Shown here: piece by piece, positions 1 to 11,569 of the stretch
Layout of the letters: each line of letters starts with the position of its first letter
Position numbering within the stretch: the first letter of the stretch is position 1
Assembly: GCA_026008535.1 (NCBI GenBank)
Contig: BRKX01000011.1
Span: forward strand, 45,926,183-45,990,182
Direction: 5' to 3'
DNA length: 64,000 nt
Source of the DNA: Perilla frutescens
Lineage: Eukaryota > Streptophyta > Magnoliopsida > Lamiales > Lamiaceae
Position numbers and translations under genes: made by a program
The notes under the pieces: generated by a model
Seen by the model: the letters and a program-made list of their open reading frames with translations, nothing else
Databases searched by the model: none
Told to the model about the DNA's origin: nothing

Positions 1-208
1 TGAGACCAATTAAAATATCAAGATTACTATGTTGTCTTGATCATCTTTGTTTTAAGCCTACGTCTATATTAATTAATATTAGTATATTACTATAATTTTG
101 TAAGATATTTTAGAAGTGATAGTCCGTCAATTTTGGCGGACAACTGGAATAACAAACTAACTATAAATCGCTGCATTTAATTAGTTATGATTAAACAATT
201 TAAATATA
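1..208. other. AT-rich spacer
   Basis: No open frame or repeat boundary stands out. It ends at the A|TC insertion point of the Helitron that follows. Confidence 0.5.
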
Positions 209-465
209 TCTATACTATATTAAAGCAAAATCTTTTGCATGGAAAATTCCCGCCCAAATGCTCTTATCCCGCCCAAATTCTATAATCTATTCTATATTTA
301 TATAGATTATATATTATATATTATATATGTATTATAATATTAACGAATATATAGGAGTCATGATTACTTTAACTTCTCATATTCATTCTCGTGCTGTTTT
401 TTTAGCAGATTTTTAGGAAATAAGTTAATCGTAAGAAATAGTTTTATTTAATGTATTTTATATTG

Positions 466-513
<48 letters not shown>

Positions 514-1048
514 CAATATAAATAAGAGAACGAATTCTGTTTGTAACCTATTATATATTAAATAAATATTTTTATGTAGGTGTACATCTGAGCTATTTAA
601 CTATACAAGTCGGGATGTGAACCCTTTAAAAATCTATTTAAAGATACTAAAATCAAAATTCCTAATTTTATCTATATAAAAATATACATACTATTTTTCT
701 TAGATCTTTTTTGTATATATAAAAAATAGATTTTTTCAAATATTTATATGTAGTCTATATTTTTCTATATATAGTGTGTATGTATTTATAGATTATTATA
801 TTTTCTTTAATATAATTAAGTTTTTTTTTCATATCTTATTTTGAAACAACTAATTGAAGTAAGTGATTTAATAGTTTTAAATTTTGGATAATTATTAGTT
901 CGAAATAATGTATTAGCATAAACATCTAACAGAGTATGAAACTGCTCACAATAAGTTAGTAATGACCTATTAGATCACACGAGAAATAAAATATGTCCAA
1001 ATAACATCATCTCATATTTAATCGCGCAACGCGCGTGGGTATATCTAG
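209..1048 (+). mobile_element. Non-autonomous Helitron (840 bp)
   Basis: The element begins with TC (209-210) after an A and ends with CTAG (1045-1048) before a T, which is the A|TC...CTRR|T signature of Helitrons. A GC-rich hairpin, CGCGC-AAC-GCGCG at 1023-1035, lies 13 nt before the 3' end as expected for the Helitron terminator. The 5' end TCTATACTATATTAAA is typical of plant Helitrons. There is no Rep/helicase ORF, so it must have been mobilised in trans. An internal TA microsatellite (about 467-511) sits in a palindrome (ATTGGAATAT..ATATTCCAAT). Confidence 0.85.
467..511. repeat. (TA)n microsatellite in a palindrome
   Basis: About 22 TA units flanked by inverted copies of TATTGGAATA inside the Helitron. 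Likely slippage-prone; no function visible. Confidence 0.9.
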
Positions 1049-2862
1049 TACAAATCGTGTAATAGACTACAGTTACGGTGTAAATCGTTGTCTATTACAC
1101 ATTTTGCCTTAGACAACAGTTTTTGAATAATAGACAACATGTCATATATTCAAAGAAATCAAATGTTCTATAATCGTAGACAATTATACATTGTTATTTA
1201 TAAAATCGTGACGTTGAAAACATTCCAATTCGATCTTTCTAACATGCATTTTCATTTAGTTCCTAATATTTAATTTTTTTTCTTATCGTAATTATACAAA
1301 ATTGATCTTCTTGTCTAATTAATTAACGCATGTGCATATCATTTTATTAATTTTTAAAAATTGAACACAGCATATAAAATTAAAAAAATCCCATGTAGCT
1401 GCAGGTAACATTAATATGACACGTCAATATATGACATTTGGTTAGAAAGCCTTTTAAATTAAATTAATTATAACAAGAGATTTGTTATATTTGAAAATTA
1501 TAATATGCCAATAATATTTTTTCAATTATAATGAATAATTAGTTGCAATTTGGAGACCGACATGCTATTTGTTAGTAGAGAGATGCTAATTACTCAATTA
1601 ACCTAAATTAAGATCAATTATGCCTAAGGGTTATTTGTGTCACTCTATTATTAGTTAAATTAATTAATAAGCTAAACTATCACTGAGAAGTAGCTCGTTA
1701 CAAATAGAGATCGATGTTCTTGCAGATCCAATTATAATTTTTTAACCTACAAAACTAAAAAGCAAGCAAGACTACCTAACCAAATAATATATATATGTAC
1801 AAAGATGTCACTTATTACGATGTGTGCCTAACCAAATAATTAAATTAGAGGGGCACACAATTAAAACAAGCAAAGGTAAAGGTAGTTGGGGTCTGACTTC
1901 TCTCTTCAATCAACCAAAAAAAATTATAGCTTCCTCATATAATTTCTTCATTTTAGTTGGTAATCTAATCTTATCCTAAAAAGTACTCTTATTGTAACAG
2001 TATTTGCACCTAAAGTATCTTTCTATACCAACAAAAACACATACACACACGCATATACAAATTGCTTTTCTTTTAGTAGTTGTTAAGTCCCTACGTATAC
2101 TTTGTACATCTACATAATTAGCTTTAATTTTTAAAATCTCTTAATTATGTGAATTTTGTATAGGTGAAGTAATAGAGAAAAACACTCAAAAAGATTGAAA
2201 GAGTGATTAACTGATTATGATTTGAAATTAGAAAATTAAGTATTTCCATCCATAAACTCTTAAGACCGGCATATCTTTGGATTAACTAATACATAACAAA
2301 ATTGATAATCCATCGTTGTGGACTTGTGGTGAAAGGGGAAAAAAACCCATACGTGCAACAAACTTTGTTTTCATGAACTCAACATATAATTTGAGGAAAA
2401 ATTAAAATTGTAATTAATTAGTGAAGTACATGTGCATAATATATATTCATTATCTACATATGAATATATAACAAAATAAATGACTACCTACTCACTAGCT
2501 GGTAGCTATACTAATGAAAATAATCTTACATATATGCTTTGTCAACATATTTATTACTTGCAACATTGAAAGAAATCAACACCAACAATGTGATAATGTA
2601 TATTGAGAGCTACATGACATGCGATGCATATATATCAATGAACGAGCATTTCTTCTAAAGTCGTGCAATCTTTTTTGATAGTATAATATCACTATAGAAC
2701 CTATAGTTAACTCGAAAAAAAAAGGATTTTCAATATATAAAAAGAAACAAATTATTATAGATTAAGAATATTGAATTTCTAAAACTTAAATGACACGATC
2801 AATTTATGGAACTGTTATTTGTAACACTTAACTATATACATACATACATACATACATACACG
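1049..2862. other. AT-rich spacer with short repeat relic
   Basis: No gene is seen. Several copies of (A)TAGACAA or its complement TTGTCTA occur at about 1075-1185 and look like subterminal repeats of a decayed DNA transposon, but no termini can be defined. A (TACA)n run lies at about 2837-2860. Confidence 0.4.
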
Positions 2863-3820
2863 ATGATATTAACGTAATTCGGTAATGTTTATAAAAAGGG
2901 CACTGGGTAATTGATAACAGTACCGTAATGATAATGAAAGTTTTCTCATATTGTTGATGAAAAATTAACTTTTAAAAAGTAATTATAAATCCTAATTATA
3001 TGAAATAAACCATAATTCAAATGTAATAAATTCCAATGATCTAAACATAGAATTAAATTCTAAAAAATAATTATAAACCCTAATTGAATGGAACTAACCA
3101 TAATAATAATATAAATATATAATGTTATTATTATAATATTGTTTGGATAAACTATATTAGCATATGATAATTCATCGTTAGCATAAGGTATAAATTATAA
3201 ATGGATGAAGAAAATCATAATTAATATATTTTAATTTGATGAAATAAGCAATATATCATAATCAGTTAGTAACTAAAACATAAAAATTAAATAATAAAGA
3301 TTAATTATAAACCTCAATTGAAATGTAATAAATCATAATGACAATATAAGTACATGTACTACGTTAACATTATGATAATGTTTCGTTAGCACAATGAATA
3401 CAATATGTTAGCATATACCAAATGCTTTGTTAGCATACGTTATCATAATGATGACGAATCATTATTAAAAGCTAACGAAAGCTTTTTTGCGCTGGACACG
3501 AATAAAAATGTATCTTTTGTGTTTTTCGTCTGTATTTATATGTACAAACATATCCATGACTAATCTTGAATTAAAAGAGCATGAAAAGAGCTTTAATTTG
3601 ACATATTATTTTAGTTGGTTCGATTGAAAATGAGTGAGTTATAATAGTTTAAAGTTTTTAAGATTTTTTTAAAAAAGTGATGGCATCATCTTTTTCATAA
3701 GATCATACAATTGTACTCCCATCTCTTTCTTTTTTGTCTTGACTTTGACATTAGAATTGTATAAGATGTGTTGCTAATAAATACACTAGAAAAAAAAATG
3801 TATTTTTAATGAACTCTATA
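2863..3820. mobile_element. TA-microsatellite-associated element, family A, truncated copy
   Basis: The interior matches the element at 42921-44108: the start GATATTAACGTAATT, then many GTTAGCATA/GCTAACGAA words, then a stretch at 3540-3680 (AGAGCATGAA, GAGCTTTAATTTGA, AAAATGAGT) found in the same order at 43805-43925. The left terminus is missing and the right end runs into a TA tract. No coding capacity. Confidence 0.6.

Positions 3821-3855
<35 letters not shown>
3821..3855. repeat. (TA)n microsatellite between two elements
   Basis: Uninterrupted TA tract joining the family A element to the inverted-repeat element at 3856. Confidence 0.85.
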
Positions 3856-3858
<3 letters not shown>

Positions 3859-4556
3859 AAAATGATCAAATGAGAAACCTCTCCTCAGGTGGGAACTAGG
3901 AACCAATCCTAACCCTTGTTTAACTCAATCTGGACGGTCCAGATTAAATCAAATTTAAGTGGATGGGCGGTGACATTCCTGTAATTTTCGGCAACTTTGT
4001 GGACGGAGGGGTAATATAGTAATTTAATAATTCAATAATTCTTCCCTTTTGTTCTGAGGCTAAAATGAGAATTGCATGAGGCTAAAATGAGAATCGCATG
4101 ATGCTAAAATGATCGAAGTAGGAGGCTAAAATTGATGTGACATTTTCCACTAGGGTTCACCGTTCCCAATTAGGGTTTATTATGTTCCGATTAGAGCTCT
4201 GATCCCAACTAGTAATTATGAGATTCTCATTAGGGTTCACTGTCCCCAAATAGGGTGTATTGCATTTTATTCCAATGAAATCATCCTTCCATTTTTGTTT
4301 ATCAACACATGCTAAAATGAGAAATGCATGAGGCTAAAATGAGTGAAGTCGGAGGCTAAAATTGAATCTGGGCAATTTCCGAGTTCAGTTCCGATTTTGC
4401 CCTTAATAAGACGCGTGAATTGAAGACTTTCGTTTTAATTACACAATTGCCACCGAAAAATCTGGATTGATCTGGACCGTCCAGATTGTGGAATAGAGGG
4501 ATGAGATTGGTTCCTAGTTCCCACCTGGTGACTGGTTCTCACGAGATCTCATCCCT
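3856..4556. mobile_element. TIR element in TA microsatellite, family C (~700 bp)
   Basis: The two ends are inverted copies: the left end (GATCAAATGAGAAACC, then GGTGGGAACTAGGAACCAAT, then a GGACGGTCCAGAT block) reappears reversed at about 4464-4556. TA tracts lie on both sides. The interior holds direct repeats of GGCTAAAATGAGAAT at about 4058, 4080 and 4313-4340. No ORF. MULE-like by layout, but the 9-bp duplication cannot be read inside TA repeats. Confidence 0.7.
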
Positions 4557-4580
4557 GTATATATATATCTATATATATAT

Positions 4581-5530
4581 TGTCCAAATATGATGCGATT
4601 TTTTTAAATATGAACATACTAAAAGACAGGTGGTTGACTGGGTAATGGCTTAAACGACCGGTTTCTACTAGTCGTTTTGTTGATAGGGTGGGGGCCCTTC
4701 AAACTATTCAATTCAACCAACTTTTTTTCCCTAGTCTTATTTTTCGTATACGTTAAAGCAAGAATGCAATATTTACTATAATTAATTTAATACATATAAT
4801 AATATAACATAATCTAGCAGTTATATTTTCAATATCTGCATCCTCACTTTCTCATATAATTTCTTTTGCCCGCCATACTTGATGAATCATTCTTTCATTG
4901 AAAAAAATCTGAATTTGAACGTTCTCTGATTTCCTCAATAAGGTAAGAATTAAAGTTTTTTCGTTGACTTTATTTCCTTTTTTTTTTTTATAGTTTTATG
5001 GCAGTTTACTGTTTCATTCATCACTACCCCTCGGTTTTCTTCTTGTTGTTGATGGATTTTTTATTCTTTCTGAATCACATCTTTTCCAAGAAAGGAAAAT
5101 ATCTGGGGCGTTTGGTTTGGTGTCAGTCAAACTCGGGGTGGAACAGGTTTTCTTGATTTGCTCTGTTTTTGGTAATTTTCTTGAAGTTATATTATTCCAG
5201 TTAAAATCGTTGATCCATGAATTGATTCGAGCCAAGAATCATGTATTATTTTAATAAGCTCTGAACTTAATTTTATCTCCCTAGCTTTCCGTTTCTTAAA
5301 GCATGTGTTTACACAGAGTTTTCCGTTTGTATGTGAAACTGATAATTCTATGGCGAATTATGATATGTTTAATAAACGTACAGTGCTCACTGAATTTCAT
5401 GTTAACAGTATGAGCTGCAAGATGTGTTTTTTGTGTTTTTAAGACGGAGGAATTGGTTATGATATGTGATGGTGTTGATTGAACGTAACAGGAGGTGGAA
5501 AATTAAATAAATTAAAAAAAAAGATCGATA
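4581..5530 (+). promoter_or_regulatory. Promoter and 5' leader of the TRM-like gene
   Basis: Spacer leading to the first ATG at 5531. A plausible 5'UTR intron runs from GTAAGAAT at 4943 to a TAACAG acceptor ending at 5491, leaving a short leader exon just before the start codon. The leader intron is inferred only from splice consensus. Confidence 0.4.
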
Positions 5531-7958
5531 ATGGGGAAGCATTTGTGGGTGAAGAATTTGGATGATGAATCGCAAGTTAAGCAGCCTGGGTGCATGTGGG
5601 GGTTAGTCCATGTGCTTGACTACCACCACTGGCAGTCTAATGTTAGGAAGATGATACATCATCACAATCGCAGATATCATCAAGGCCAAACACATCATAG
5701 AGGTAATATATATATATATATATATATATATAACTATAATTAAGCTTTTAAGTATCTGATGCTCGTTTCTGTTAAAGTGATAACTGATATATGTAGTTGT
5801 GCATCACTGTTGACAGGCAACCGGGGTTCACACGGTGGTCGTGGTTGTGGATATGAAAAGCTTTTGGGTGATGAACAAGAGAGTGAGAGTCCACTCCATC
5901 TCCATCTCCATGTAAGATGGATCGATCTCTTCTTTTGGTGGTGGAGACAATTACATGCAGTGGTTGTGTACGTTTGTGTCGGAACTAATTTTGTGGTATG
6001 GTTGATCTGCATGCAGGGTGCTACTAAGAAGAAACGATCTCTGAGAGCACGAATAAAAGCTATATATACCGAAGAGACATCTGAGGAAGGTAAGGATGCA
6101 CCAAGGAAAGGTGGTGGTGGCCATGGATTCTCTTCTACCAAATCAAGCTCAAGCTTGCAGAGAACTTACTCCATCCACCACCTTCAGTCAGTGGATGATT
6201 TCTTTGGTAAAATACGAACTGACTGGAATAATAGTCCCATCATTTTCCTTCCAACAAACTCAGCTTCTCATGACAACCTTAATGAATCTCATCTTCACAC
6301 CCCTAAAGAGAAACCTGATGTTTTTGAGATATTTAAGGTGGACAAGGAGTTGCTTCTAAAGCATCTGCAAGATTCAGATGAGAGCCTTGCTAATTTCTCA
6401 CGTACGGCATTTGGTTTCACCACCAAAGGGAAATTCAGCAAATCCAGATCCTTTCCAGTGCCTGCTTTGCCACAAAGAAGAAACCACCTTAAGCCCTTGA
6501 AACTTGAGAGTAAACACAAGGAAGTTTGGTCGTTTCCAAAGGACGACAAAGTTCATCAAAGCCCCCCTGGTTTGGATGGTTCAGTTAATTTTGGTCAACT
6601 AGGTATAATGAACAAGCATGATAGACAAAGAAATGGTGATAAATTGCAGCCTTCTGAAAGTTTGGATTATAGAGAGGCAAAAGTAGAGAGGATTGGTGAG
6701 AAGCAAGACGATGATGGCATTAGAAAACGCACTCACCGGAGAAGTTCTTCCTTAAATGAATCGCTGGATAAATATGCTCGCCTATTTGAGAACAGTTTTG
6801 GGAAAGATGTCAAGTTGAGTTCTTCCCAGAGCTTAAGATTAACAAGTGAATACGGCTATGCTCCACTGTCTTTCAAAAGGAAACGTTCTCTTTCCAATGC
6901 TGATTCGTATTATTCTGAGGTATTTGGTGAGATTAATCCTTCCAGTTCCAGCTTAGTTGTAATTGCAGAAGATATCAGTTCAGGTCTACATAATAGTGAA
7001 GAAGAAGAAGAAGAAGAAGAAGAAGAAGAAGATATGGAAATAATAAAGGAAGATGATGCAAGCGACAACATATGCAAAAATGAGGACAGTTTTGAAGATA
7101 AAGGTGATCAGCTGAAGGGAAGTGAGAAGGATATCCTTGAAGAGGTTCAAGATCAGAGTTTCGTCCCGGACTCAGAAATCTTCCTTCACGACATAGAATC
7201 TCCTGCAGTAGAGCTTCATGCTCCCAAAGGTATTTAAATGTATTAATCATTCTTGTTTGAATGTCAAATTGCATGATTAAAATGTAAGTATTGAGTTTTT
7301 TGCTAGAAGTGGCATTTATGTAGCAAATTTTGTTTCCATATCAGGTAAGGAGCATGAATCTAGAATTGACATGTTGGATTCTTCAATTGACACTGATGAT
7401 CTTCAAAGCATCCGTGGAAAACCTCTGTCGACCAGATATCCTCATAAGAAAAATTCAGACTTGGATTATGTGAGGCACCTTCTTCATAAATCAGGCATTG
7501 CAATAGATGCCTCTGAGATGCCATGGCATACATCGGACCAGCTATTCGGCCCTCAGTTATTCGAGGAAGTAGAAGCTGGCTGGCCTCATGATGAGGATCA
7601 GTTAGACGGATTGCCTGATTTCCAAGGTTGTTGGCACCATCGAATGCTGTTTGATTTGGTGAATGAGGTTCTGCTCGATGTATATGATATATCACTTCCC
7701 TACTATCCTAAGGCTTTGTCCTCACGTTGCCAAGTTCGTTCATTTCCCATGGGAGACCGGGTTATTGAGGAGGTCTGCACGAGCATTGGCACGTTGATGA
7801 ATATTAAGCCTGAGGAGGAGTCACTAGATTGTATTGTGGGTCGTGACCTGGTCCATGATCGAAGATGGATGAACCTCCAGCTGGAGAGCGAGTCCGTAGC
7901 AATTTACCTTGAAGACATGATTTTTGATGAACTCCTACAAGAGGTCATATTTTCTTGA
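5531..7958 (+). CDS. TRM-like protein with C-terminal DUF4378 domain
   Basis: I read four exons: 5531-5702, 5817-5911, 6017-7229 and 7345-7958. All introns are GT..AG and phases agree, giving about 697 residues. The N-terminus (MGKHLWVKNL, then GCMWGLVHVLDYHHW) and basic KKKRSLRARIKA segment are typical of plant TON1-recruiting-motif (TRM) proteins. The last ~160 residues (from about 535, through WHHRMLFDLVNEVL to the end WMNLQLESESVAIYLEDMIF) are a DUF4378 domain. TRM proteins bring TON1/PP2A complexes to microtubules and affect division plane and cell shape; that role is family knowledge. A run of 11 Glu (about residues 417-427) is encoded by a pure GAA repeat. Intron 1 contains a TA microsatellite. 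Nearest match by memory is the TRM32 group; subgroup uncertain. Confidence 0.85.
6998..7030 (+). repeat. (GAA)11 coding microsatellite
   Basis: Pure GAA triplets within exon 3 of the TRM-like gene, coding for 11 consecutive glutamates; length variation would stay in frame. Confidence 0.95.
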
Positions 7959-9043
7959 GTTTCATCTATGTTGAGGTTTAGGTCTTGGAATGAAGTTTTG
8001 TTTTACTTTGAGATTCCTTGTGTATATATGTAGGCATGATGCAGTTTTCAATTTAGGGAATAGGTTAGACTATGATAATAGCTATTAATTGTATGCATGA
8101 GAGCATAAAACCATATTCAAGTCTGATATATAAAGCTGGTTTACTGCATATTGTGACGTGGCACATACAACTCTTGCCAAATTTGTAACATTTTAAAATT
8201 AAACATACAAACTGGTGCAACCCTTCAATGAAGGTACTGATCAGTGAAGTAGTCAGGAGATAGTAACAAACACAGCCATTGATGTTCAAATGAAACACTA
8301 TGGAATTAAAGAATACTTATTGTACGTAGTAAATAGATGATTAATTGTTTGTCATTCTATGTTTCACACTAGAGCAGAAGACAAAACAAGTGAAAGAGAT
8401 CCAACTAGTATTAGATTTCCTCAGTAAAATAATAACATCATTATTGATTGAATATTAAACATAAACATCTTCTTGAAATTACAGATTGCAGCAAACACCC
8501 ATTTTCTCATTTTTTAAATCACAACAAAAGAGAAACATCATCATTCATCACCTCCATCAGCATCAATTTTACCTTTTCATTTTTTATTTGCATAAAGGAA
8601 AGATCATATTCCCCAGCTTGTTTCTCACAACATTACTTTCGTCCTAAAAGACTCTCACTGTCTTCTTGAAGATTCATCCTTACAACTGCTTAACTGAAGT
8701 CGAAGTTTGAGTTGGTTTAATCATATGTTTACAGAAAAGAAATTATTTCAGTAAAATGTGTATGTTATGAAGGATTAACATAGTAAGTGATCAAGGAGCT
8801 TTGTATTGATATAAATGGTTCCGTACACTCCAAGACTCTTTACACGCATAAACATTAGGCCCCGGTGAGCATAGCCATAGACGCGAGTTCACAAACACAC
8901 ACTGATCATTAGCCATGATCCACACAAATTCAGCAGATGAGGAATCTGCGTAGACAGGCTATCTTATTCTACTATTATTTCATTTCACCACACACTTTTG
9001 CATAATAATTTTGTCTGAAACCAGGGCCTAAGCCATAACATCA
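7959..9043. other. 3' regions of TRM-like gene and metallothionein gene
   Basis: Holds the 3'UTR of the TRM-like gene (to roughly 8100) and, on the other strand, the metallothionein 3'UTR (roughly 8800-9043). Between them is AT-rich spacer; the open frames here have no recognisable protein. Confidence 0.45.
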
Positions 9044-9606
9044 TCAACACTTGCAAGGATTGCAGGAGCAGCTGGATCCACACTTGCAGCCGTTCCCTCC
9101 TTCACCACCCGAGATTTTCTCAGATCCTTCACTGTACCTAATTAACACGTGTACATGCCAAACTTAAGAAATGGAACAAAAAAAAAGAAGTAGAACATTT
9201 AAGTTTTTAAATATTCAAAGTAATTAAAATGGAAGTGTTAATTTGCAGCATATATGCATAATATATTGATTGCACAATGCACATACATCTTGACTGGTGC
9301 AACCCCTTCAATGATGGCAACAGTTGTGCTCTTCTCCACATCTGCATACATCTCACAGCTGCATGCATCCCAATATATGTATCAAACACATCAATCAACA
9401 ACTCAAAATCGAACTTGTTTTATCTATAAGATTAATATTCGTGCATCAAAATATTCGTGAAATGTAACTTTTCATGATCACCTTTTTGGAACAAATGGCT
9501 GCTGAAACAAGATCATGATAGATTTCAAAACAATTAACAACAATAACTAGTTGTTTTACCTGCAATTGCTGCCACAGCTGCAGTTGGAACCACATTTGCA
9601 CGGCAT
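9044..9606 (-). CDS. MT1: Type 1 metallothionein (copy 1)
   Basis: Three exons on the minus strand: 9606-9560, 9358-9287 and 9137-9044, giving 70 residues. The N-terminal domain (MPCKCGSNCSCGSNCSC) has six cysteines as three CxC pairs. A cysteine-free spacer (EMYADVEKSTTVAIIEGVAP) follows, then a C-terminal domain CKCGSSCSCNPCKC with six more. This Cys pattern and length define plant type 1 metallothioneins, cytosolic proteins that bind Cu/Zn through thiolates. All introns are GT..AG; exons 2 and 3 have the same lengths (72 and 94 nt) as those of the paralogue at 33073-33562, so the two genes come from a duplication. Confidence 0.93.
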
Positions 9607-9721
9607 TTTCTTAAAGTTGTTAAGAGAAAAGAAGGTTTCTAAATGATGGATTAAGTAGGATAATTGTGAGTAATAAATATATTCTTAATTGCTGTGGAGA
9701 TACAGAGTTGCTGGCTGGCTC

Positions 9722-9730
9722 CTATTTATA
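9722..9730 (-). promoter_or_regulatory. TATA box of metallothionein copy 1
   Basis: TATAAATAG on the minus strand, about 115 nt upstream of the ATG at 9606, in a typical place for the core promoter. Confidence 0.6.
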
Positions 9731-10038
9731 ATTAATGCAGTGGACAGGTAATTGTGCATATCATATTGATAGTTACTTAATCATTTATAAATACTTTTTT
9801 CATAATTCTCATCGAACAAGGAATGAATGCTTCACCACAACACATACGTACAGATTGCTTAATTCTCTCTTGTTATAAAATGGCAATGTCAATATCAGAC
9901 CATTCACCCAATTAATTTTAAATTCAATACGTAGTTTTCGACAGCTTGGATGATTGATTAAAGATATCATAAAAGGGAAAATGCATGAAGCTTGCTGGTG
10001 CAGATACAAATATACTTATGGATTAACTCTGTTTTGTT
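9731..10038. other. AT-rich spacer upstream of metallothionein
   Basis: Distal promoter region of the minus-strand metallothionein gene; no further element is identified. Confidence 0.35.
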
Positions 10039-10188
10039 GTCTACGCCGATTCGTTGTTGGCTATTCAAATGCTTAGAAATGATGAAAAGAGTGCAAATAT
10101 CATTGCTGCACATGCCTTGGCAGATTTTGATGCTAGAAATGGTGATTTTTGTATTTGGAACAATTATTATCCTGAGGGAGGTAGTTAG
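10039..10188 (+). pseudogene. RNase H-like fragment (retroelement or domesticated relic)
   Basis: A 50-codon frame ending in TAG reads VYADSLLAIQML, then IIAAHALADFDARN, then W..YYPEGG. This looks like the C-terminal half of the RVT_3-type RNase H domain (D-S..., AHALA...) found in plant LINE-derived and RNase H-like proteins. No upstream portion in the same frame is present, so it is a fragment. Confidence 0.5.
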
Positions 10189-10993
10189 TTAATAAAGCTC
10201 TTTTTACTTAAAAAAAATATAAAAAAAACCCTCCTCACATAATTTCTAGATTTTACGTTATTCAATATGATATTAGAGTTGAGAGGCCAAATAAAACAAA
10301 AGTATTTAATTTATGTTGACAATTTCAACTTTTAAAAGAGGCGGTTATTAAACATATTATGTGAGCCCATTTTTGAGGCATAATCAACATTGTCACTGCC
10401 TTATTGGTCTAAACAATGTTTTTGAAAAGATCAATGTTTTCGCTGAGAAGCAATAATGGTATACAACATTATCTTTGATTATATATCATCAGGAAGATTT
10501 CGGACATTGTCTAAGTTCATTTAATGGTGAATATTCTTGATTCCTTGTACCAATTGATCGATCACATTAATAATTCGAACTATGTTGGGTAAGAAATAAA
10601 TGTTTGATAAAAAAAATATTATCAGTGAGTCTAATTATGTCCCTATGTAAGCACAACACTGGATAATAATAATAGTGATTGCTGCCGGCCAAATGAAATT
10701 GATTTCCTTTGTCACACCTCCACAATTCAATAAATGCTAGATTTGATATTATCAAGACCTCCTAAAGTCGTGGCCGCTTTAATTTAATTCTTGGATAAAA
10801 TTATCTAGTTTACGAGTCTGTTTCTAATGCTAGGAATATGCTATTTAGCCATTTGCGTGATGAGGACTTTTTTTTTTCTAGTTTATCTAAAGTTTATGTT
10901 ATTAGTAGTGAGACATGAAATGCAACCCACGAATCACATTTTTTGTATTAGTAGTGAGATATGAAATGCATAGTTTTATCCTAAAATTTAGAC
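10189..10993. other. AT-rich spacer
   Basis: No gene or bounded repeat seen. It contains a short direct repeat (ATTAGTAGTGAGA(C/T)ATGAAATGCA at about 10901 and 10948) and ends at the TTA target of the Harbinger-type element. Confidence 0.4.
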
Positions 10994-10996
10994 TTA

Positions 10997-11494
10997 GGAG
11001 GTGTATTGGATTTGGATTTCGTTGGATTTTGATGGATTTTTAAAATCTGAGTGTATTCAATTTAAACTTTTAAAAGTCCTTTAAAATCCTGGTGTATTCA
11101 ATCCAGACTTTTAAAAGTCTTTTAAAATCCTGATGTATTCAATCCAGACTTTTAAAAGTCATTTAAAATCCTGAGGTATTCAAAAATCCATGGACTTTAA
11201 AAAGTCATTGACTTCATTGGATTTCAACTGGATTTGACGTGAAAATTACAAAGGATGAAATCTGACCTCTGGACATGAGATTTCGATGGATTTGGAAAAC
11301 CCGACAAGCGCTGTGTCCCAGCGGCCGGTGAGGAGTTGAAATCAGACACCCCAGCCGTTATCCGACCCCAGCGGCCGCTGGCTTTGGCGATGATGGCACT
11401 CGAGCGGCCGATGGGTGCCAGCGGTCACTGGGAGCAAAATACCCCAAATAAGAACCTTTCAAAATACAGCAACGAAATCCAATACACCCCCCCC
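10997..11494. mobile_element. Harbinger-type MITE, left arm of the composite
   Basis: Ends GGAGGTGTATTGG and, inverted, GGGGGGGGTGTATTGGATTTCG; TTA on both sides (10994-10996, 11495-11497). It includes three tandem 41-bp units (11051-11173) and a GC-rich right half with repeated GCGGCCG words. Confidence 0.65.
11051..11173. repeat. Three tandem 41-bp repeats
   Basis: Units at 11051-11091, 11092-11132 and 11133-11173 share TGTATTCAAT..ACTTTTAAAAGTC.TTTAAAATCCTG. The word TGTATTCAATCC recurs in the right TIR, suggesting subterminal binding sites. Confidence 0.85.
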
Positions 11495-11569
11495 TTAAGC
11501 TCAAAATTCTTGAACATTTTCTTACATGATTGATTTTTGGGGTTTTTACATAAGATTTGTTGTCAACAG

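Noticed and set aside
5740..6141. 133-codon minus-strand frame
   Set aside because: It overlaps exons 2-3 of the TRM-like gene and includes intron sequence; no domain or splice support.
6975..7274. 99-codon minus-strand frame ending in a leucine run
   Set aside because: The leucine run is the complement of the GAA repeat; a shadow of the TRM-like exon 3.
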